Both the position numbers and the translations under genes were made by a program. This document shows, one piece after another, positions 43,265 to 51,664 of a stretch of 64,000 nt of DNA (its first letter is position 1; every line of letters starts with the position of its first letter). The stretch comes from Acidimicrobilacustris europaeus. GTDB lineage: Bacteria > Actinomycetota > Acidimicrobiia > Acidimicrobiales > Acidimicrobilacustridaceae. The DNA lies in assembly GCA_965194515.1 (NCBI GenBank), contig OZ239146.1:1550001-1614000 (forward strand). Direction: 5' to 3'. The notes under the pieces are model-generated. The model was not told the DNA's origin and ran no database searches. It saw only the letters and a program-made list of their open reading frames with translations.

Positions 43265-43516
43265 TTACTTGTTGGCTTCTCGCAAGGCCGCCATCAGCTC
43301 AGTAATCGACGGATTCACAAGAATCTCGTCGCCAACCAACACACTCGGAACGGTTTCGGAGCCAATCCGACGATTGAGAAGTTCGCGAGCGTCATCGTCT
43401 TCCCAAATGTTGCGGGTTTCAACTTCAAGACCGTGACGCTCAATCCCCGAAAAAAGGATTCGGCAAAACGGACAATGCGGACGCCAAAGAACTACGGGTG
43501 TAAGTGCGTCTGTCAT
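43265..43516 (-). CDS. Glutaredoxin-like protein (mycoredoxin type)
   Basis: 83 residues from the ATG at 43516. The thioredoxin-fold active site CPFC sits in WRPHCPFCRILF, and the cis-Pro region is ETVPSVLVGD. Actinobacterial glutaredoxin-like proteins of this size (mycoredoxins, NrdH-like) reduce mixed disulfides with mycothiol. It lies 7 nt after the stop of the DsbA-family gene, on the same strand, so the two should be co-expressed. Confidence 0.9.
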   Translation of the reverse strand: MTDALTPVVLWRPHCPFCRILFSGIERHGLEVETRNIWEDDDARELLNRRIGSETVPSVLVGDEILVNPSITELMAALREANK

Positions 43517-43523
43517 TCTGAGC

Positions 43524-44180
43524 TCAATCGAACGAAAGCGGATCGCGCATGGAGCGCTTGAGTTCGGCGAAACCTGGGGTACGAGCAAGCGTTTGCACCG
43601 CGTCCCAAAGTTCGAGAGCAGCATCGCCACGAGGGATCGAGGAAATCACGGGGCCGAACAGCGACGCTTCTCGGTCTGTACCGGGAGCAAACGTGAGGAT
43701 CGGCGTGCCGACATCACGACCTGTGCGTCCGAGCGATTGATCGGTTTCTTCACGAAGAAGTGCATCCCATGACTCGTCGTCGGCCGCAGCGGCAAGGGAA
43801 GCATCAAGGCCTGCAGCAGCAACGACCTCAGCGACAAGGTTTTCAGGGATTGGTTCGCCGCCGAAAACCGCAACCGAGACGCCTTCGTGATGCATTCGTT
43901 CACCGGCCGCTGTGTAAAACGCGCCAACAGCTTCATTTCCACCTGCAGCGCGAGCCGCCGCAGCGACACGAAGAAGCCGACGACCAAGTCCGTGAAGTGC
44001 GGGATAGGCCGGAGGAAACTTTGAGTAGTCGGTCTCTTCGTTGACAATTGCCAACGCGATGAACTTCCACTCAATCGTGACGCCGCGCAGTTCGCTGACC
44101 TCAACCACCCAACGACTTGTGACCCAAGCGAACGGACAAATGGGATCGAAAAAGAATTCAAGATCTGTAGATGAAGCCAT
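43524..44180 (-). CDS. DsbA-family protein, Rv2466c-like, with CPFA active site
   Basis: 218 residues from the ATG at 44180; TATCGT ends 6 nt upstream, fitting a leaderless mRNA (an ATG 6 nt earlier is possible). The opening FFFDPICPFAWVTSRWVVEV matches the mycothiol-dependent nitroreductase Rv2466c of mycobacteria. There the motif is CPWC; here it is CPFA, so the second cysteine is missing. The helical insertion (ALHGLGRRLLRVAAAARAAGG) and the cis-Pro loop (GTPILTF) are kept. A monothiol mechanism with mycothiol, possibly helped by the adjacent glutaredoxin, is plausible. Confidence 0.87.
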   Translation of the reverse strand: MASSTDLEFFFDPICPFAWVTSRWVVEVSELRGVTIEWKFIALAIVNEETDYSKFPPAYPALHGLGRRLLRVAAAARAAGGNEAVGAFYTAAGERMHHEGVSVAVFGGEPIPENLVAEVVAAAGLDASLAAAADDESWDALLREETDQSLGRTGRDVGTPILTFAPGTDREASLFGPVISSIPRGDAALELWDAVQTLARTPGFAELKRSMRDPLSFD

Positions 44181-44247
44181 GTGCATACGATACGGCCCTA
44201 GCAACTCAAAGCGCACCTGCGGGCGCTCTCGGCCCCAAAATCGCGGA

Positions 44248-44592
44248 TTAGAACGCAGATTCGATAACGCTCACGTTGCGTCCGATCACACACGCGACAT
44301 CAAAGCGAATAGACGCGGGACGAACCTGCTGCGCATCGATCCAGCGCATTCCCAACTTTCGTAATCGCACCTGTTTCGCGGGAGTCACCGCTGCAGCTGG
44401 AGAACCATAGGCATCGCTTGAACGCGTCTTCACTTCACAGAACACGAGCAACCGAGCACGAGTGAGAACGAGGTCAATCTCGCCCTCACGACAACGCCAA
44501 TTCCGGTCGACAACCACGAAACCGTGTTCCTCGTACCACCTTGCCGCCAGGTTTTCGCCGTAAGACCCAAGAGCCCGACGACCGGCAGTCAA
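44248..44592 (-). CDS. YraN/UPF0102 family nuclease-like protein
   Basis: 114 residues from the TTG at 44592; the frame is open further upstream but would overlap DUF2469 deeply. Family features: ALGSYGENLAARWYEEHGF, then the PD-(D/E)xK-like core EGEIDLVLTRARLLVFCEVKTR. YraN proteins look like Holliday-junction-resolvase-type nucleases but their role is unproven. It sits right after DUF2469, the usual actinobacterial order. Confidence 0.9.
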   Translation of the reverse strand: MTAGRRALGSYGENLAARWYEEHGFVVVDRNWRCREGEIDLVLTRARLLVFCEVKTRSSDAYGSPAAAVTPAKQVRLRKLGMRWIDAQQVRPASIRFDVACVIGRNVSVIESAF

Positions 44593-44605
44593 CCGAGATG
44601 CGCCG

Positions 44606-44908
44606 TCACGGGAGTCGCAGCTCTTCGCGAGGCAACTCTTCAATGTTGACGTCTTTGAATGTGACAACTCGGACGTGAGAGACGAAACGATTCTGCCTGT
44701 ACATGTCCCAGACCCAAGCGTCTCGAAGTTCGATTTCAACGCGTGTGCGCCCGTTTTCGTTCACAACGCTTTGATTGACCTCGTTGGCCAAATAGAAACG
44801 TCGTTCGGTTTCGACAACAAACCGGAACATTGGACAGACATCTTTGTATTCGCGATAAAGCTGCAACTCGACGTCGGACTCGTATTCTTCGAGATCCTCA
44901 GAACTCAC
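44606..44908 (-). CDS. DUF2469 domain protein
   Basis: 100 residues, an actinobacterial family (Rv2901c-like) of unknown function. The start MSSEDLEEYESDVELQLYREYKD and the aromatic-rich middle FRFVVETERRFYLAN are characteristic. The family is normally found between rnhB and yraN; here yraN follows but rnhB and lepB are absent upstream. A small cytosolic protein with no catalytic motif. Confidence 0.92.
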   Translation of the reverse strand: MSSEDLEEYESDVELQLYREYKDVCPMFRFVVETERRFYLANEVNQSVVNENGRTRVEIELRDAWVWDMYRQNRFVSHVRVVTFKDVNIEELPREELRLP

Positions 44909-45008
44909 ACGCAGCTCCGCTCAACAGCGACTTTGCTTTGCCGCAACTGTAAGGGACAAGGAGCGACAAGAAAGTTTGGGCCGACAAACGCCGGCGAGAT
45001 CGCGACGA
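44909..45008. other. Gap between DUF2469 and rplS without lepB/rnhB
   Basis: Only 100 nt separate the two genes, with no coding frame and no remnant of lepB or rnhB that I can recognise. No clear terminator is seen. Confidence 0.5.
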
Positions 45009-45353
45009 TCAGTCGCGCTTTTCCTTAATCTTGGCGGACTTGCCAACGCGATCGCGCAGGTAATAGAGCTTGGCTCGACGCACATCGCCACGGGTCACAA
45101 CTTCGATCTTGGAAACGATCGGGGAATGAACCGGGAAGGTTCGCTCGACGCCAACACCGAAACTGACCTTGCGGACGGTGAATGTTTCCTGAAGACCGCC
45201 ACCCTGACGACGGATGACAGCGCCCTGGAACAGCTGGACGCGCTCGCGATTGCCTTCAACAACTCGGACATGCACCTTGAGCGTGTCGCCGGGGGCGAAC
45301 TTGGGCACGTCGTCACGGAGGCTTTGGGCGTCGATCAGATCGATGGCGTTCAT
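45009..45353 (-). CDS. rplS: 50S ribosomal protein L19
   Basis: 114 residues from the ATG at 45353. The core FAPGDTLKVHVRVVEGNRERVQLFQGAVIRR and the end YYLRDRVGKSAKIKE are characteristic of bL19, which sits at the 30S-50S interface. It follows trmD on the same strand with a 133-nt leader containing a GC-rich hairpin, so it may have separate control. The gene order trmD-rplS is universal in bacteria. Confidence 0.97.
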   Translation of the reverse strand: MNAIDLIDAQSLRDDVPKFAPGDTLKVHVRVVEGNRERVQLFQGAVIRRQGGGLQETFTVRKVSFGVGVERTFPVHSPIVSKIEVVTRGDVRRAKLYYLRDRVGKSAKIKEKRD

Positions 45354-45373
45354 TGGGATGTCCTGGCTGCAAT

Positions 45374-45392
45374 GCCCGCCGGAAGGCGGGGC
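45374..45392 (-). other. GC-rich hairpin in the rplS leader
   Basis: Stem CCCGCC/GGCGGG (45375-45380 with 45385-45390) and a 4-nt loop, between trmD and rplS. No T-run, so it is not a classic terminator; it may tune mRNA stability or expression of L19. Confidence 0.4.
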
Positions 45393-45486
45393 AAGAAACG
45401 AAATCGGGACCGGGAGCGGTTGCCCGAGGGAATTGTCATCGTAGGCGGACCGGTCGCCCAACGGCAAAGCGCCAAAAGGCCTTCGC

Positions 45487-46212
45487 TCAATCGATGAAAT
45501 CAGGGTCGGCCAAGAGGGCCTCGTCGGCTTCGGACAGCCCACCTCTGGCCTCGATCAGGTCGGGCCTTGAGGAACGTGTCCGGCGCAGGGCTTGGGCTCG
45601 GCGCCAACGGGCGATTCGGCCGTGATCGCCAGATCTCAGGACCTCAGGCACGGCCATCCCCCGAAACTCGGCCGGCTTGGTGAACTGCGGATACTCCAGC
45701 AGACCCTCGCTAAAGGACTCATCGCCCGCAGAGGCGGAATTGCCCATCACGCCCGGCACGAGGCGCCCTACGGCTTCTAGGACCACCATTGCGGCGACCT
45801 CACCGCCGCCGAGGACGTAGTCGCCGATTGAAAGTTCGCCGTCGCACAAATCGGTGCGGACTCGGTCGTCGACACCTTCGTAACGACCGCACAACATCGA
45901 GAATCCACCGGACTCGGCGAGTTCCTGCGCCATCGCCTGATCGAGCCGCCGACCCCCGGGCCCGAGCAAAAAGAGTGGCCGAGGCGGATCAACCGCTTCG
46001 ACCGACGCATAAATGGGTTCGGGACGTAGGACCATCCCTGCTCCCCCGCCAAACGGTGAGTCGTCCACAGTGCGGTGCACGTCGGTGGTGTGCTCGCGCA
46101 GATCATGCACCCGCACATCAAGCAAACCCTTGGCCGAGGCACGACCCAGAAGGCTCTGTCCTGCGAACTCCGACACCATGTCGGGGAAGATCGTGAAGAC
46201 GTCGATACGCAT
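45487..46212 (-). CDS. trmD: tRNA (guanine-N1-)-methyltransferase
   Basis: 241 residues. TrmD methylates G37 of tRNAs ending the anticodon in G, preventing frameshifts. MRIDVFTIFPDMV at the start and the trefoil-knot SAM site (CGRYEGVDDRV, SIGDYVLGGGEVAA) are intact. It starts 5 nt after the rimM stop. C-terminal extension is normal. Confidence 0.97.
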   Translation of the reverse strand: MRIDVFTIFPDMVSEFAGQSLLGRASAKGLLDVRVHDLREHTTDVHRTVDDSPFGGGAGMVLRPEPIYASVEAVDPPRPLFLLGPGGRRLDQAMAQELAESGGFSMLCGRYEGVDDRVRTDLCDGELSIGDYVLGGGEVAAMVVLEAVGRLVPGVMGNSASAGDESFSEGLLEYPQFTKPAEFRGMAVPEVLRSGDHGRIARWRRAQALRRTRSSRPDLIEARGGLSEADEALLADPDFID

Positions 46213-46217
46213 GGCCG

Positions 46218-46700
46218 TTAGTCCTCGTCAAGAAGTTCGAATAAACCGTCAGGAACTTCAACGACCAATCGATCCTCATCGTCACGACCTTCGAGAAAAC
46301 GCAGTGGAACGAGAGCGCCACTGTCGAGCACAAGAAGATCGCTCGCAGGATTGTCCTGCACGGCAAGAACAGTGCCGCGTTCGGTGCCATCGGTTTCGAC
46401 GACAGTTGAACCAATGAGTTCGTGAACCCAAAGAGCGTCCGGATCATTGTCGTCAAGCGGTTCTGCCGAAAGCACCAATCCCGAAATTGCTTCAGCGCCT
46501 TCACGGCCGTACACGCCCTCGAACGTCACGATCCAGCGATGCTGGTGAGGACGCGAGGCAGTGATCACAAACTCGCGTTCACCAGCGAAGAGATGCGTAC
46601 CGGGAGCGACACGATGTGTTTCGGTAGTCGTCAGCGCGACGACGACGTCGCCGCGCACTCCATGCGGTTTGTCGATGCGGCCGACCTCGAGGAGGTTCAC
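46218..46700 (-). CDS. rimM: 16S rRNA processing protein RimM
   Basis: 160 residues from the GTG at 46700, 4 nt after the KH-protein stop; an upstream ATG (46730) would overlap that gene. N-terminal beta-barrel starts VNLLEVGRIDKPHGVRGDV and the C-terminal PRC-barrel contains DALWVHELIGSTVVETDG and PASDLLVLDSG. RimM binds S19 and helps mature the 30S head. Position between khpA and trmD is canonical. Confidence 0.95.
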   Translation of the reverse strand: MNLLEVGRIDKPHGVRGDVVVALTTTETHRVAPGTHLFAGEREFVITASRPHQHRWIVTFEGVYGREGAEAISGLVLSAEPLDDNDPDALWVHELIGSTVVETDGTERGTVLAVQDNPASDLLVLDSGALVPLRFLEGRDDEDRLVVEVPDGLFELLDED

Positions 46701-46704
46701 CGAA

Positions 46705-46992
46705 TCAGTCGAGGAACTCGACCTCGACATCGCCACCATCACGGGCGGCGGCGGCGCGCACGACGGTGCGGATCGACTGCGCAACACGACCGCGCTTGCC
46801 GATGACGCGACCCATGTCGCCAGGACCAACGCGAACGTTGAGGACGGCCTTGCGACCGCGATCGTCAAGTTCGATCTCGACGGCAGCCGGATCCTCGACC
46901 ATTTGCTGAACGACGTAGGTCAACACGGCCTTTGCCGTGGTGTAGTCGGGAGTTTCTTCCGACGCGTCGACGGTGTCGGCGACGTCGCTCAC
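46705..46992 (-). CDS. khpA: KH-domain RNA-binding protein KhpA
   Basis: 95 residues from the GTG at 46992, overlapping the rpsP stop by 4 nt. The KH signature GRVIGKRGRVAQSIRTVV is present. KhpA (UPF0109) binds RNA, often with KhpB, and influences translation and cell division. An acidic N-terminus (about 1-20) is an actinobacterial addition. Standard position after rpsP. Confidence 0.94.
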   Translation of the reverse strand: MSDVADTVDASEETPDYTTAKAVLTYVVQQMVEDPAAVEIELDDRGRKAVLNVRVGPGDMGRVIGKRGRVAQSIRTVVRAAAARDGGDVEVEFLD

Positions 46993-47252
46993 GATGCTGC
47001 GCCGGTGAACTGCTCCCAAGCGCCAGAGATCTTTAGAAGCTTCTCGACAACTTCAGTGGGCTGCGCGCCCTTCTGAAGCCAAGCAACGGCCTTGTCATTG
47101 TCGATGGTGATCTCAGATGGCTCGGTACGGGGGTTGTAGTGACCCACGATTTCGATAAAACGGCCATTGCGCGGCGAGCGCGCATCGGCGGCAACGACGC
47201 GGTACGTCGGCTGCTTGGTCTTTCCCATCCGCATGAGGCGGAGCTTCACCAC
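46989..47252 (-). CDS. rpsP: 30S ribosomal protein S16
   Basis: 87 residues from the GTG at 47252 (the adjacent GTG at 47249 is also possible), with AGAGAG upstream. VKLRLMRMGKTKQPTYRVVAAD and GRFIEIVGHYNP are diagnostic of bS16. It leads the rpsP-khpA-rimM-trmD group, 123 nt downstream of ffh. Confidence 0.97.
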   Translation of the reverse strand: MVKLRLMRMGKTKQPTYRVVAADARSPRNGRFIEIVGHYNPRTEPSEITIDNDKAVAWLQKGAQPTEVVEKLLKISGAWEQFTGAAS

Positions 47253-47343
47253 GAGGTTTCTCTCTTCTGCTGGTCGTGCAAGAACGGAACTGCGAACGTT
47301 TACGGCCGAACCCATCGGGACGGCTCAGCGGCCTTCAATCGTG

Positions 47344-47364
47344 GCCCGCGACGGGCCTGCGGGC
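47344..47364 (-). terminator. Stem-loop downstream of ffh
   Basis: Arms GCCCGC (47344-47349) and GCGGGC (47359-47364), 9-nt loop, 11 nt past the ffh stop in the direction of transcription. No T-run; a weak or partial terminator at most. Confidence 0.35.
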
Positions 47365-47375
47365 AAGTTCAGACT

Positions 47376-48878
47376 TCAGCCGAGGCCGAGCGGGTCACTA
47401 TCGGGGCCTCCGGGAAGGCCCGGAAGGCGGAGTCCGCCGCCGGGTCGGCCGCCACCGAGATCGGCTTCGAAGTCGGGCAATCGCAAGGGCGCCTTGCCTT
47501 TCGGAGCGACGCGTCCGCCGCCGGAAGTGCGGCCGCCTGGGCCCTTGGACTTGCCCTTGGCCGCTTTACGGCGGGACTTGCTCAGACGCTTCGTTCCGGC
47601 CCCACCCATGCGCTTCATCATCTTGGACATCTCTTTGAACTGCTTAATGAGCTCGCCGACCCGGGCAGCTTCGGTGCCAGAACCATTTGCGATTCGCACC
47701 CGACGCGACTGATCGATGAGGTCGGGATCGACTCGTTCCGCCGGTGTCATCGATCGGATAATGGCCTCGACACGCGCGATTTCGCGGTCGTCGATCTGCG
47801 CATTCTTCACTTCTTTGGGAATGCCCGGCATCATGCCGAGGACACCCGAGAGAGGGCCCATTTTTTTCAACTGCTGCATTTGGTCGAGGAAATCCTCGAG
47901 GGTGAACTGCCCTTCAAGAAGTCGAGTAGCGGCTTCTTCGGCCTGATCTTTCTCGAAGACCTCTTCGGCCTTTTCGATGAGCGTGAGCATGTCGCCCATT
48001 CCGAGGATCCGACCGGCAAGACGATCCGGATGAAAGAGATCGAAGTCGCGAAGTTTTTCACCAGTCGACGTAAACGCAATCGGACGACCCACAACTTCTT
48101 TGACACTGAGTGCAGCACCACCGCGCGCATCGCCATCGAGTTTGGTGAGGATGACGCCGTCGAGTTCGAGAGTCGCGTGAAATGCCTCGGCGGTGTTGAC
48201 AGCGTCCTGACCAGTCATCGCGTCGATAACAAGGAACGTGTAATCAGGATCGACAGCTTCGGAGATCCGACGGACCTCGTCCATAAGTTCGGCATCGATC
48301 GCAAGACGACCCGCAGTATCGACAATGACGATGTCGCGGCCGGTCTTGCGCGCTTCAATTAATGCACTCTTCGCGACCTGAACAGGATCGGAATCTTCAG
48401 AAAAGACGGGCACTTCGATCTGACGACCAAGTGTGCGCAACTGCTCAACGGCGGCGGGACGCTGAAGATCAGCGCCAACCAGAAGTGGATGGCGACCTTG
48501 GCTCTTGAACCAGCGGGCCAGTTTTGCTGAGTTCGTTGTCTTACCCGAACCCTGCAAACCAGCCATGAGGACAACGGTCGGCGGCTTGGCGTTGTAGGTG
48601 ATGCGAATGGTTTCGCCACCGAGTGTGGCGGTGAGTTCGTCATTGACGATCTTGACCATCTGCTGGCCAGGATTCAGCGCCTTGGAGACCTCTTCGCCAA
48701 CGGCGCGATCTCGGACCCGCGCGCAGAAGTTCTTGACGACGGTGAAGTTGACGTCGGCCTCGAGCAGCGCGAGGCGAATCTCTCGCAGTGCGTCATCGAC
48801 ATCGGCTTCGGAAAGCTTTCCTTTGCCCTTCAGTTTTCCAAGGACAGACTCAAACCGATCGGAAAGTGATTCAAACAT
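47376..48878 (-). CDS. ffh: Signal recognition particle protein Ffh
   Basis: 500 residues, with N domain (1-85), G domain (about 95-295: QGSGKTTNSAKL, DTAGRL, TKLDGDARGG) and methionine-rich M domain (about 325-430) that binds 4.5S RNA and signal peptides (MSKMMKRMGG). It targets nascent membrane proteins to FtsY. The tail after about 440 is Lys/Gly/Pro-rich and longer than in E. coli, as often in actinobacteria. The partner ftsY is upstream on the same strand. Confidence 0.97.
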   Translation of the reverse strand: MFESLSDRFESVLGKLKGKGKLSEADVDDALREIRLALLEADVNFTVVKNFCARVRDRAVGEEVSKALNPGQQMVKIVNDELTATLGGETIRITYNAKPPTVVLMAGLQGSGKTTNSAKLARWFKSQGRHPLLVGADLQRPAAVEQLRTLGRQIEVPVFSEDSDPVQVAKSALIEARKTGRDIVIVDTAGRLAIDAELMDEVRRISEAVDPDYTFLVIDAMTGQDAVNTAEAFHATLELDGVILTKLDGDARGGAALSVKEVVGRPIAFTSTGEKLRDFDLFHPDRLAGRILGMGDMLTLIEKAEEVFEKDQAEEAATRLLEGQFTLEDFLDQMQQLKKMGPLSGVLGMMPGIPKEVKNAQIDDREIARVEAIIRSMTPAERVDPDLIDQSRRVRIANGSGTEAARVGELIKQFKEMSKMMKRMGGAGTKRLSKSRRKAAKGKSKGPGGRTSGGGRVAPKGKAPLRLPDFEADLGGGRPGGGLRLPGLPGGPDSDPLGLG

Positions 48879-48942
48879 CAGACCGCGACCTCAACAGTTT
48901 TGTCGTCACTGGCAAGAACATTGTCGCAATAAGTGAGTTTCT

Positions 48943-50142
48943 TCATGCGAAAAGTGCCTCCACGAATTCGGCAGCATCGAATGGAACAAGATCTTCTGCG
49001 CCTTCACCGAGGCCAACCAACTTCACCGGAATACCAAGTTGATCGTGAATGGCGACCACGATGCCACCTTTGGCAGATCCATCAAGTTTTGTGAGTACGA
49101 CACCTGTGAGTTCCGCAGCCTCGGTGAACTGCTTGGCTTGCACCAAGCCGTTCTGACCCGTGGTTGCGTCAATGACAAGGAGGACTTCTGTAACTTTTCC
49201 GGCGCCCTTGTCGGCGACTCGTCGAACCTTGCTGAGTTCTTCCATGAGGTTCACCTTGTTGTGCAGACGACCAGCGGTATCAGCAAGAACAAGATCAATA
49301 TTTCGCGCGTTTGCGGCTTCGACACCGTCGAAGATCACTGCGCTTGGATCCCCGCCTTCACTACCTCGGACGAGTTCCGCGCCAGCACGATCGGCCCACA
49401 TTCCAAGCTGCTCAGCAGCAGCAGCGCGGAACGTATCGCCCGCAGCCATAAGAACCGTGCGACCTTCGCGAACCTCGCGCACACCCAACTTTCCGATGGT
49501 CGTCGTCTTTCCAACACCATTCACGCCAACAAAGAGCCATACCGTTGGCCCAGACTCGCTCGACAGAGTGAGTTCACGATCGAATCCGCTCAGGCGCTCG
49601 ATCATCTCTGACTTCAATGCACCAAGCAGTTCTTCGCCGTTCGAAAGTCCGTCAGCTTTGACTCGCGCCCGTAAATGATCGAGAAGATCCTGAGTTGAGC
49701 CAACGCCGACGTCGGCAAGGATGAGCGCTTCTTCAAGTTCGTCCCAGGTCTCAGCATCGATCTTTGAACGACCAGCGATCGAACCCATCGCACCCGAAAA
49801 CGCGGCACGAGCCTTTCCCAGCCGGTCGCGAAAACGCGGTCGTTCGGCGCTGACTTCCGCCTCGTCACCCTCGGGGGCCTCAGGCTGGATCGTCTCACCG
49901 TCGACAACTTCATCGACACGCTCCTCAGCCCGAAGAGACGTCTCGAGATCAGCAGCAACTTCGGCTTCGACCAAGGCATCGCGAGCGGCTTCTTCAGCAG
50001 GTACGACACGGTTGTCGACCGGAGCACGTCGCTTCGATGGCGACTCCATCGACCCGCGTCGTTTCCGAGGAGCAATGAATCCGAACCCGATAATCAGACC
50101 AAGAAGGACGACGACGGCAACGATGATGAGAATCTCAGTCAT
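48943..50142 (-). CDS. ftsY: Signal recognition particle receptor FtsY
   Basis: 399 residues. An N-terminal TM helix (about 3-26, LIIVAVVVLLGLIIGFGFIAP) anchors it, followed by a basic then acidic A region (to about 110), then the NG domain with GVNGVGKTTTIGKLG, DTAGRLHNK, TKLDGSAKGG and the end GEGAEDLVPFDAAEFVEALF. It receives the Ffh-ribosome complex at the membrane. In many genomes smc precedes ftsY directly; here two other clusters lie between. Confidence 0.97.
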   Translation of the reverse strand: MTEILIIVAVVVLLGLIIGFGFIAPRKRRGSMESPSKRRAPVDNRVVPAEEAARDALVEAEVAADLETSLRAEERVDEVVDGETIQPEAPEGDEAEVSAERPRFRDRLGKARAAFSGAMGSIAGRSKIDAETWDELEEALILADVGVGSTQDLLDHLRARVKADGLSNGEELLGALKSEMIERLSGFDRELTLSSESGPTVWLFVGVNGVGKTTTIGKLGVREVREGRTVLMAAGDTFRAAAAEQLGMWADRAGAELVRGSEGGDPSAVIFDGVEAANARNIDLVLADTAGRLHNKVNLMEELSKVRRVADKGAGKVTEVLLVIDATTGQNGLVQAKQFTEAAELTGVVLTKLDGSAKGGIVVAIHDQLGIPVKLVGLGEGAEDLVPFDAAEFVEALFA

Positions 50143-50235
50143 GAGCAGGTGAGCCTAGTGGGCGACCCTTCGGGCGCATCCGGGCGAGGCCGTCCCTACC
50201 CCGGTTCGAACCCTTCGCCGTGGCTCCAAACGCGA

Positions 50236-50263
50236 CAGTGGCCGCCCTCTCGGGCGACCACTG
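50236..50263. terminator. Stem-loop between ftsY and htrA
   Basis: 12-nt arms (50236-50247 and 50252-50263; CAGTGG/CCACTG outer, CGCCC/GGGCG inner) with one mismatch and a 4-nt loop. It lies 27 nt past the htrA stop in its transcription direction and upstream of ftsY. T-run weak. Confidence 0.5.
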
Positions 50264-50289
50264 ACAACGAAATGTTGGAAAGGACTGAT

Positions 50290-51534
50290 TTATTTCAGCG
50301 TGCCGAGGGTGACCTCGACCTCAAGATTTCTGCCGTCACGATTGACTTCAACGACAACCTTGTCGCCAGGGCTGTACCCGCTCGCCAGTCCCCGAAGTTC
50401 ATCGAAGCTGCGAACCGGCACACCGTCGACCCCAACGATGAGGTCTCCGGACTTAATGCCGGCCTTGTCGGCGGCGCCGCCACTCGTGACGCTCTGGACA
50501 TATGCCCCAGCGCTACCTGAAGGGCTCGAACTCGGGCCACTCAGACCGAGTCCGGCTCGAGCAACGGTTTTGCCAGCAACAAGCTGATCGGCAACTCGCT
50601 TGGCTGTCGAGATCGGGATAGCGAATCCAATACCGGTGTTCTCGCCAGTCTCGCTGTAGATCGAAGAGTTAATGCCCATGATCTCGCCATTTCGGTTGGC
50701 CAACGCGCCACCGGAGTTACCCGGATTGATTGAGGCATCGGTCTGGATCATGTTGATCACGACGCTCTTCTCGTTGGGCACCGGACGATTTACCGCAGAG
50801 ACGATGCCCGAGGTCACTGTTTGCTCAAGCCCATAGGGACTGCCGACAGCAACGGCGATCTGGCCAACATTCGGCTTCACTGATGCCAACTTTGCAGCGG
50901 GAGCAGCAAGTCCAACAGCGCGAACAACGGCGATGTCTGTACCTGTATCGGCACCAAGTACCTGGCCCGTCACTGCGGTGCCTTCCGAATCACGAACGGT
51001 CACCGTGCTCGCGGTGCCAACCACGTGAGCGTTGGTGATGAAGAGATCGGTGTCGTAGGCAACGCCAGATCCAACGCCGTCGGTGGTTTCAATCTGCACG
51101 ACCGATGGGCTCACTGTTGCTGCGACATAGGCAATCGGCTCGGAGCCCGGATCGATCGTGACTGCTGTTGTCGTGACCTGACCGCTTCCTGCAGAACTGC
51201 GGATGACTGTCGTGGTGTTGTCATCGACAAGCGATCGAAGGCCGAAGCCAAGTCCGAACAGACCCACAACAACGACACTGGCAACCACAACCCGAAGGAA
51301 CGAGTTCGAACGGCGCGGCCCAGACGGCGTGGCGGCACGTTCTGGCGGCGGAGTCGGAGCTCCACCCCACGGAGCCGGCGTTGAAACCGGAGGCACGGGC
51401 GGCGCGGGTGGTGCCGGAACGCCGGGGCCACCGCTCCCCCACGCTGGGGGCACCGGGGGTTCCCACGTACCAGCCGGTGTCGGCGGGGTTGGGGGCTGAG
51501 GTGGCATTGCGGGGGGCTGGTTATCCCAGGTCAT
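50290..51534 (-). CDS. HtrA/PepD-like membrane-anchored serine protease
   Basis: 414 residues. A Pro/Ala-rich cytosolic head (1-73), one TM helix (about 79-98) and an extracytoplasmic trypsin-like domain with catalytic H170 (FITNAHVV), D200 (TGTDIAVV) and S274 (PGNSGGAL), then a PDZ domain (about 315-410, LGLSGPSSSPSGSAGAYVQSVTSGGAADKAGI). HtrA enzymes degrade or refold damaged exported proteins. GGAG precedes the ATG. It lies 131 nt downstream of a histidine kinase, as pepD follows mprAB in mycobacteria. Confidence 0.94.
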   Translation of the reverse strand: MTWDNQPPAMPPQPPTPPTPAGTWEPPVPPAWGSGGPGVPAPPAPPVPPVSTPAPWGGAPTPPPERAATPSGPRRSNSFLRVVVASVVVVGLFGLGFGLRSLVDDNTTTVIRSSAGSGQVTTTAVTIDPGSEPIAYVAATVSPSVVQIETTDGVGSGVAYDTDLFITNAHVVGTASTVTVRDSEGTAVTGQVLGADTGTDIAVVRAVGLAAPAAKLASVKPNVGQIAVAVGSPYGLEQTVTSGIVSAVNRPVPNEKSVVINMIQTDASINPGNSGGALANRNGEIMGINSSIYSETGENTGIGFAIPISTAKRVADQLVAGKTVARAGLGLSGPSSSPSGSAGAYVQSVTSGGAADKAGIKSGDLIVGVDGVPVRSFDELRGLASGYSPGDKVVVEVNRDGRNLEVEVTLGTLK

Positions 51535-51664
51535 TTCGAATCGGCTCCTGCAACAGTTTCGGATCGAATGGTACGGACACCTTGAGGTGAACGTGACTGC
51601 AACGTACTGAGAGGCAGCGAAAGCCGAACGAAAGTCGAGAATTCTTCGGCGAGAGACAAAATGT

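Noticed and set aside
47139..48362. 407-codon plus-strand open frame over ffh
   Set aside because: Lies wholly on the opposite strand of a conserved ffh gene and resembles no protein family.
50190..50235. tRNA-like GGTTCGAACC segment
   Set aside because: The sequence looks like a T-loop, but the T-stem does not pair on either strand and no acceptor or anticodon stem can be drawn.
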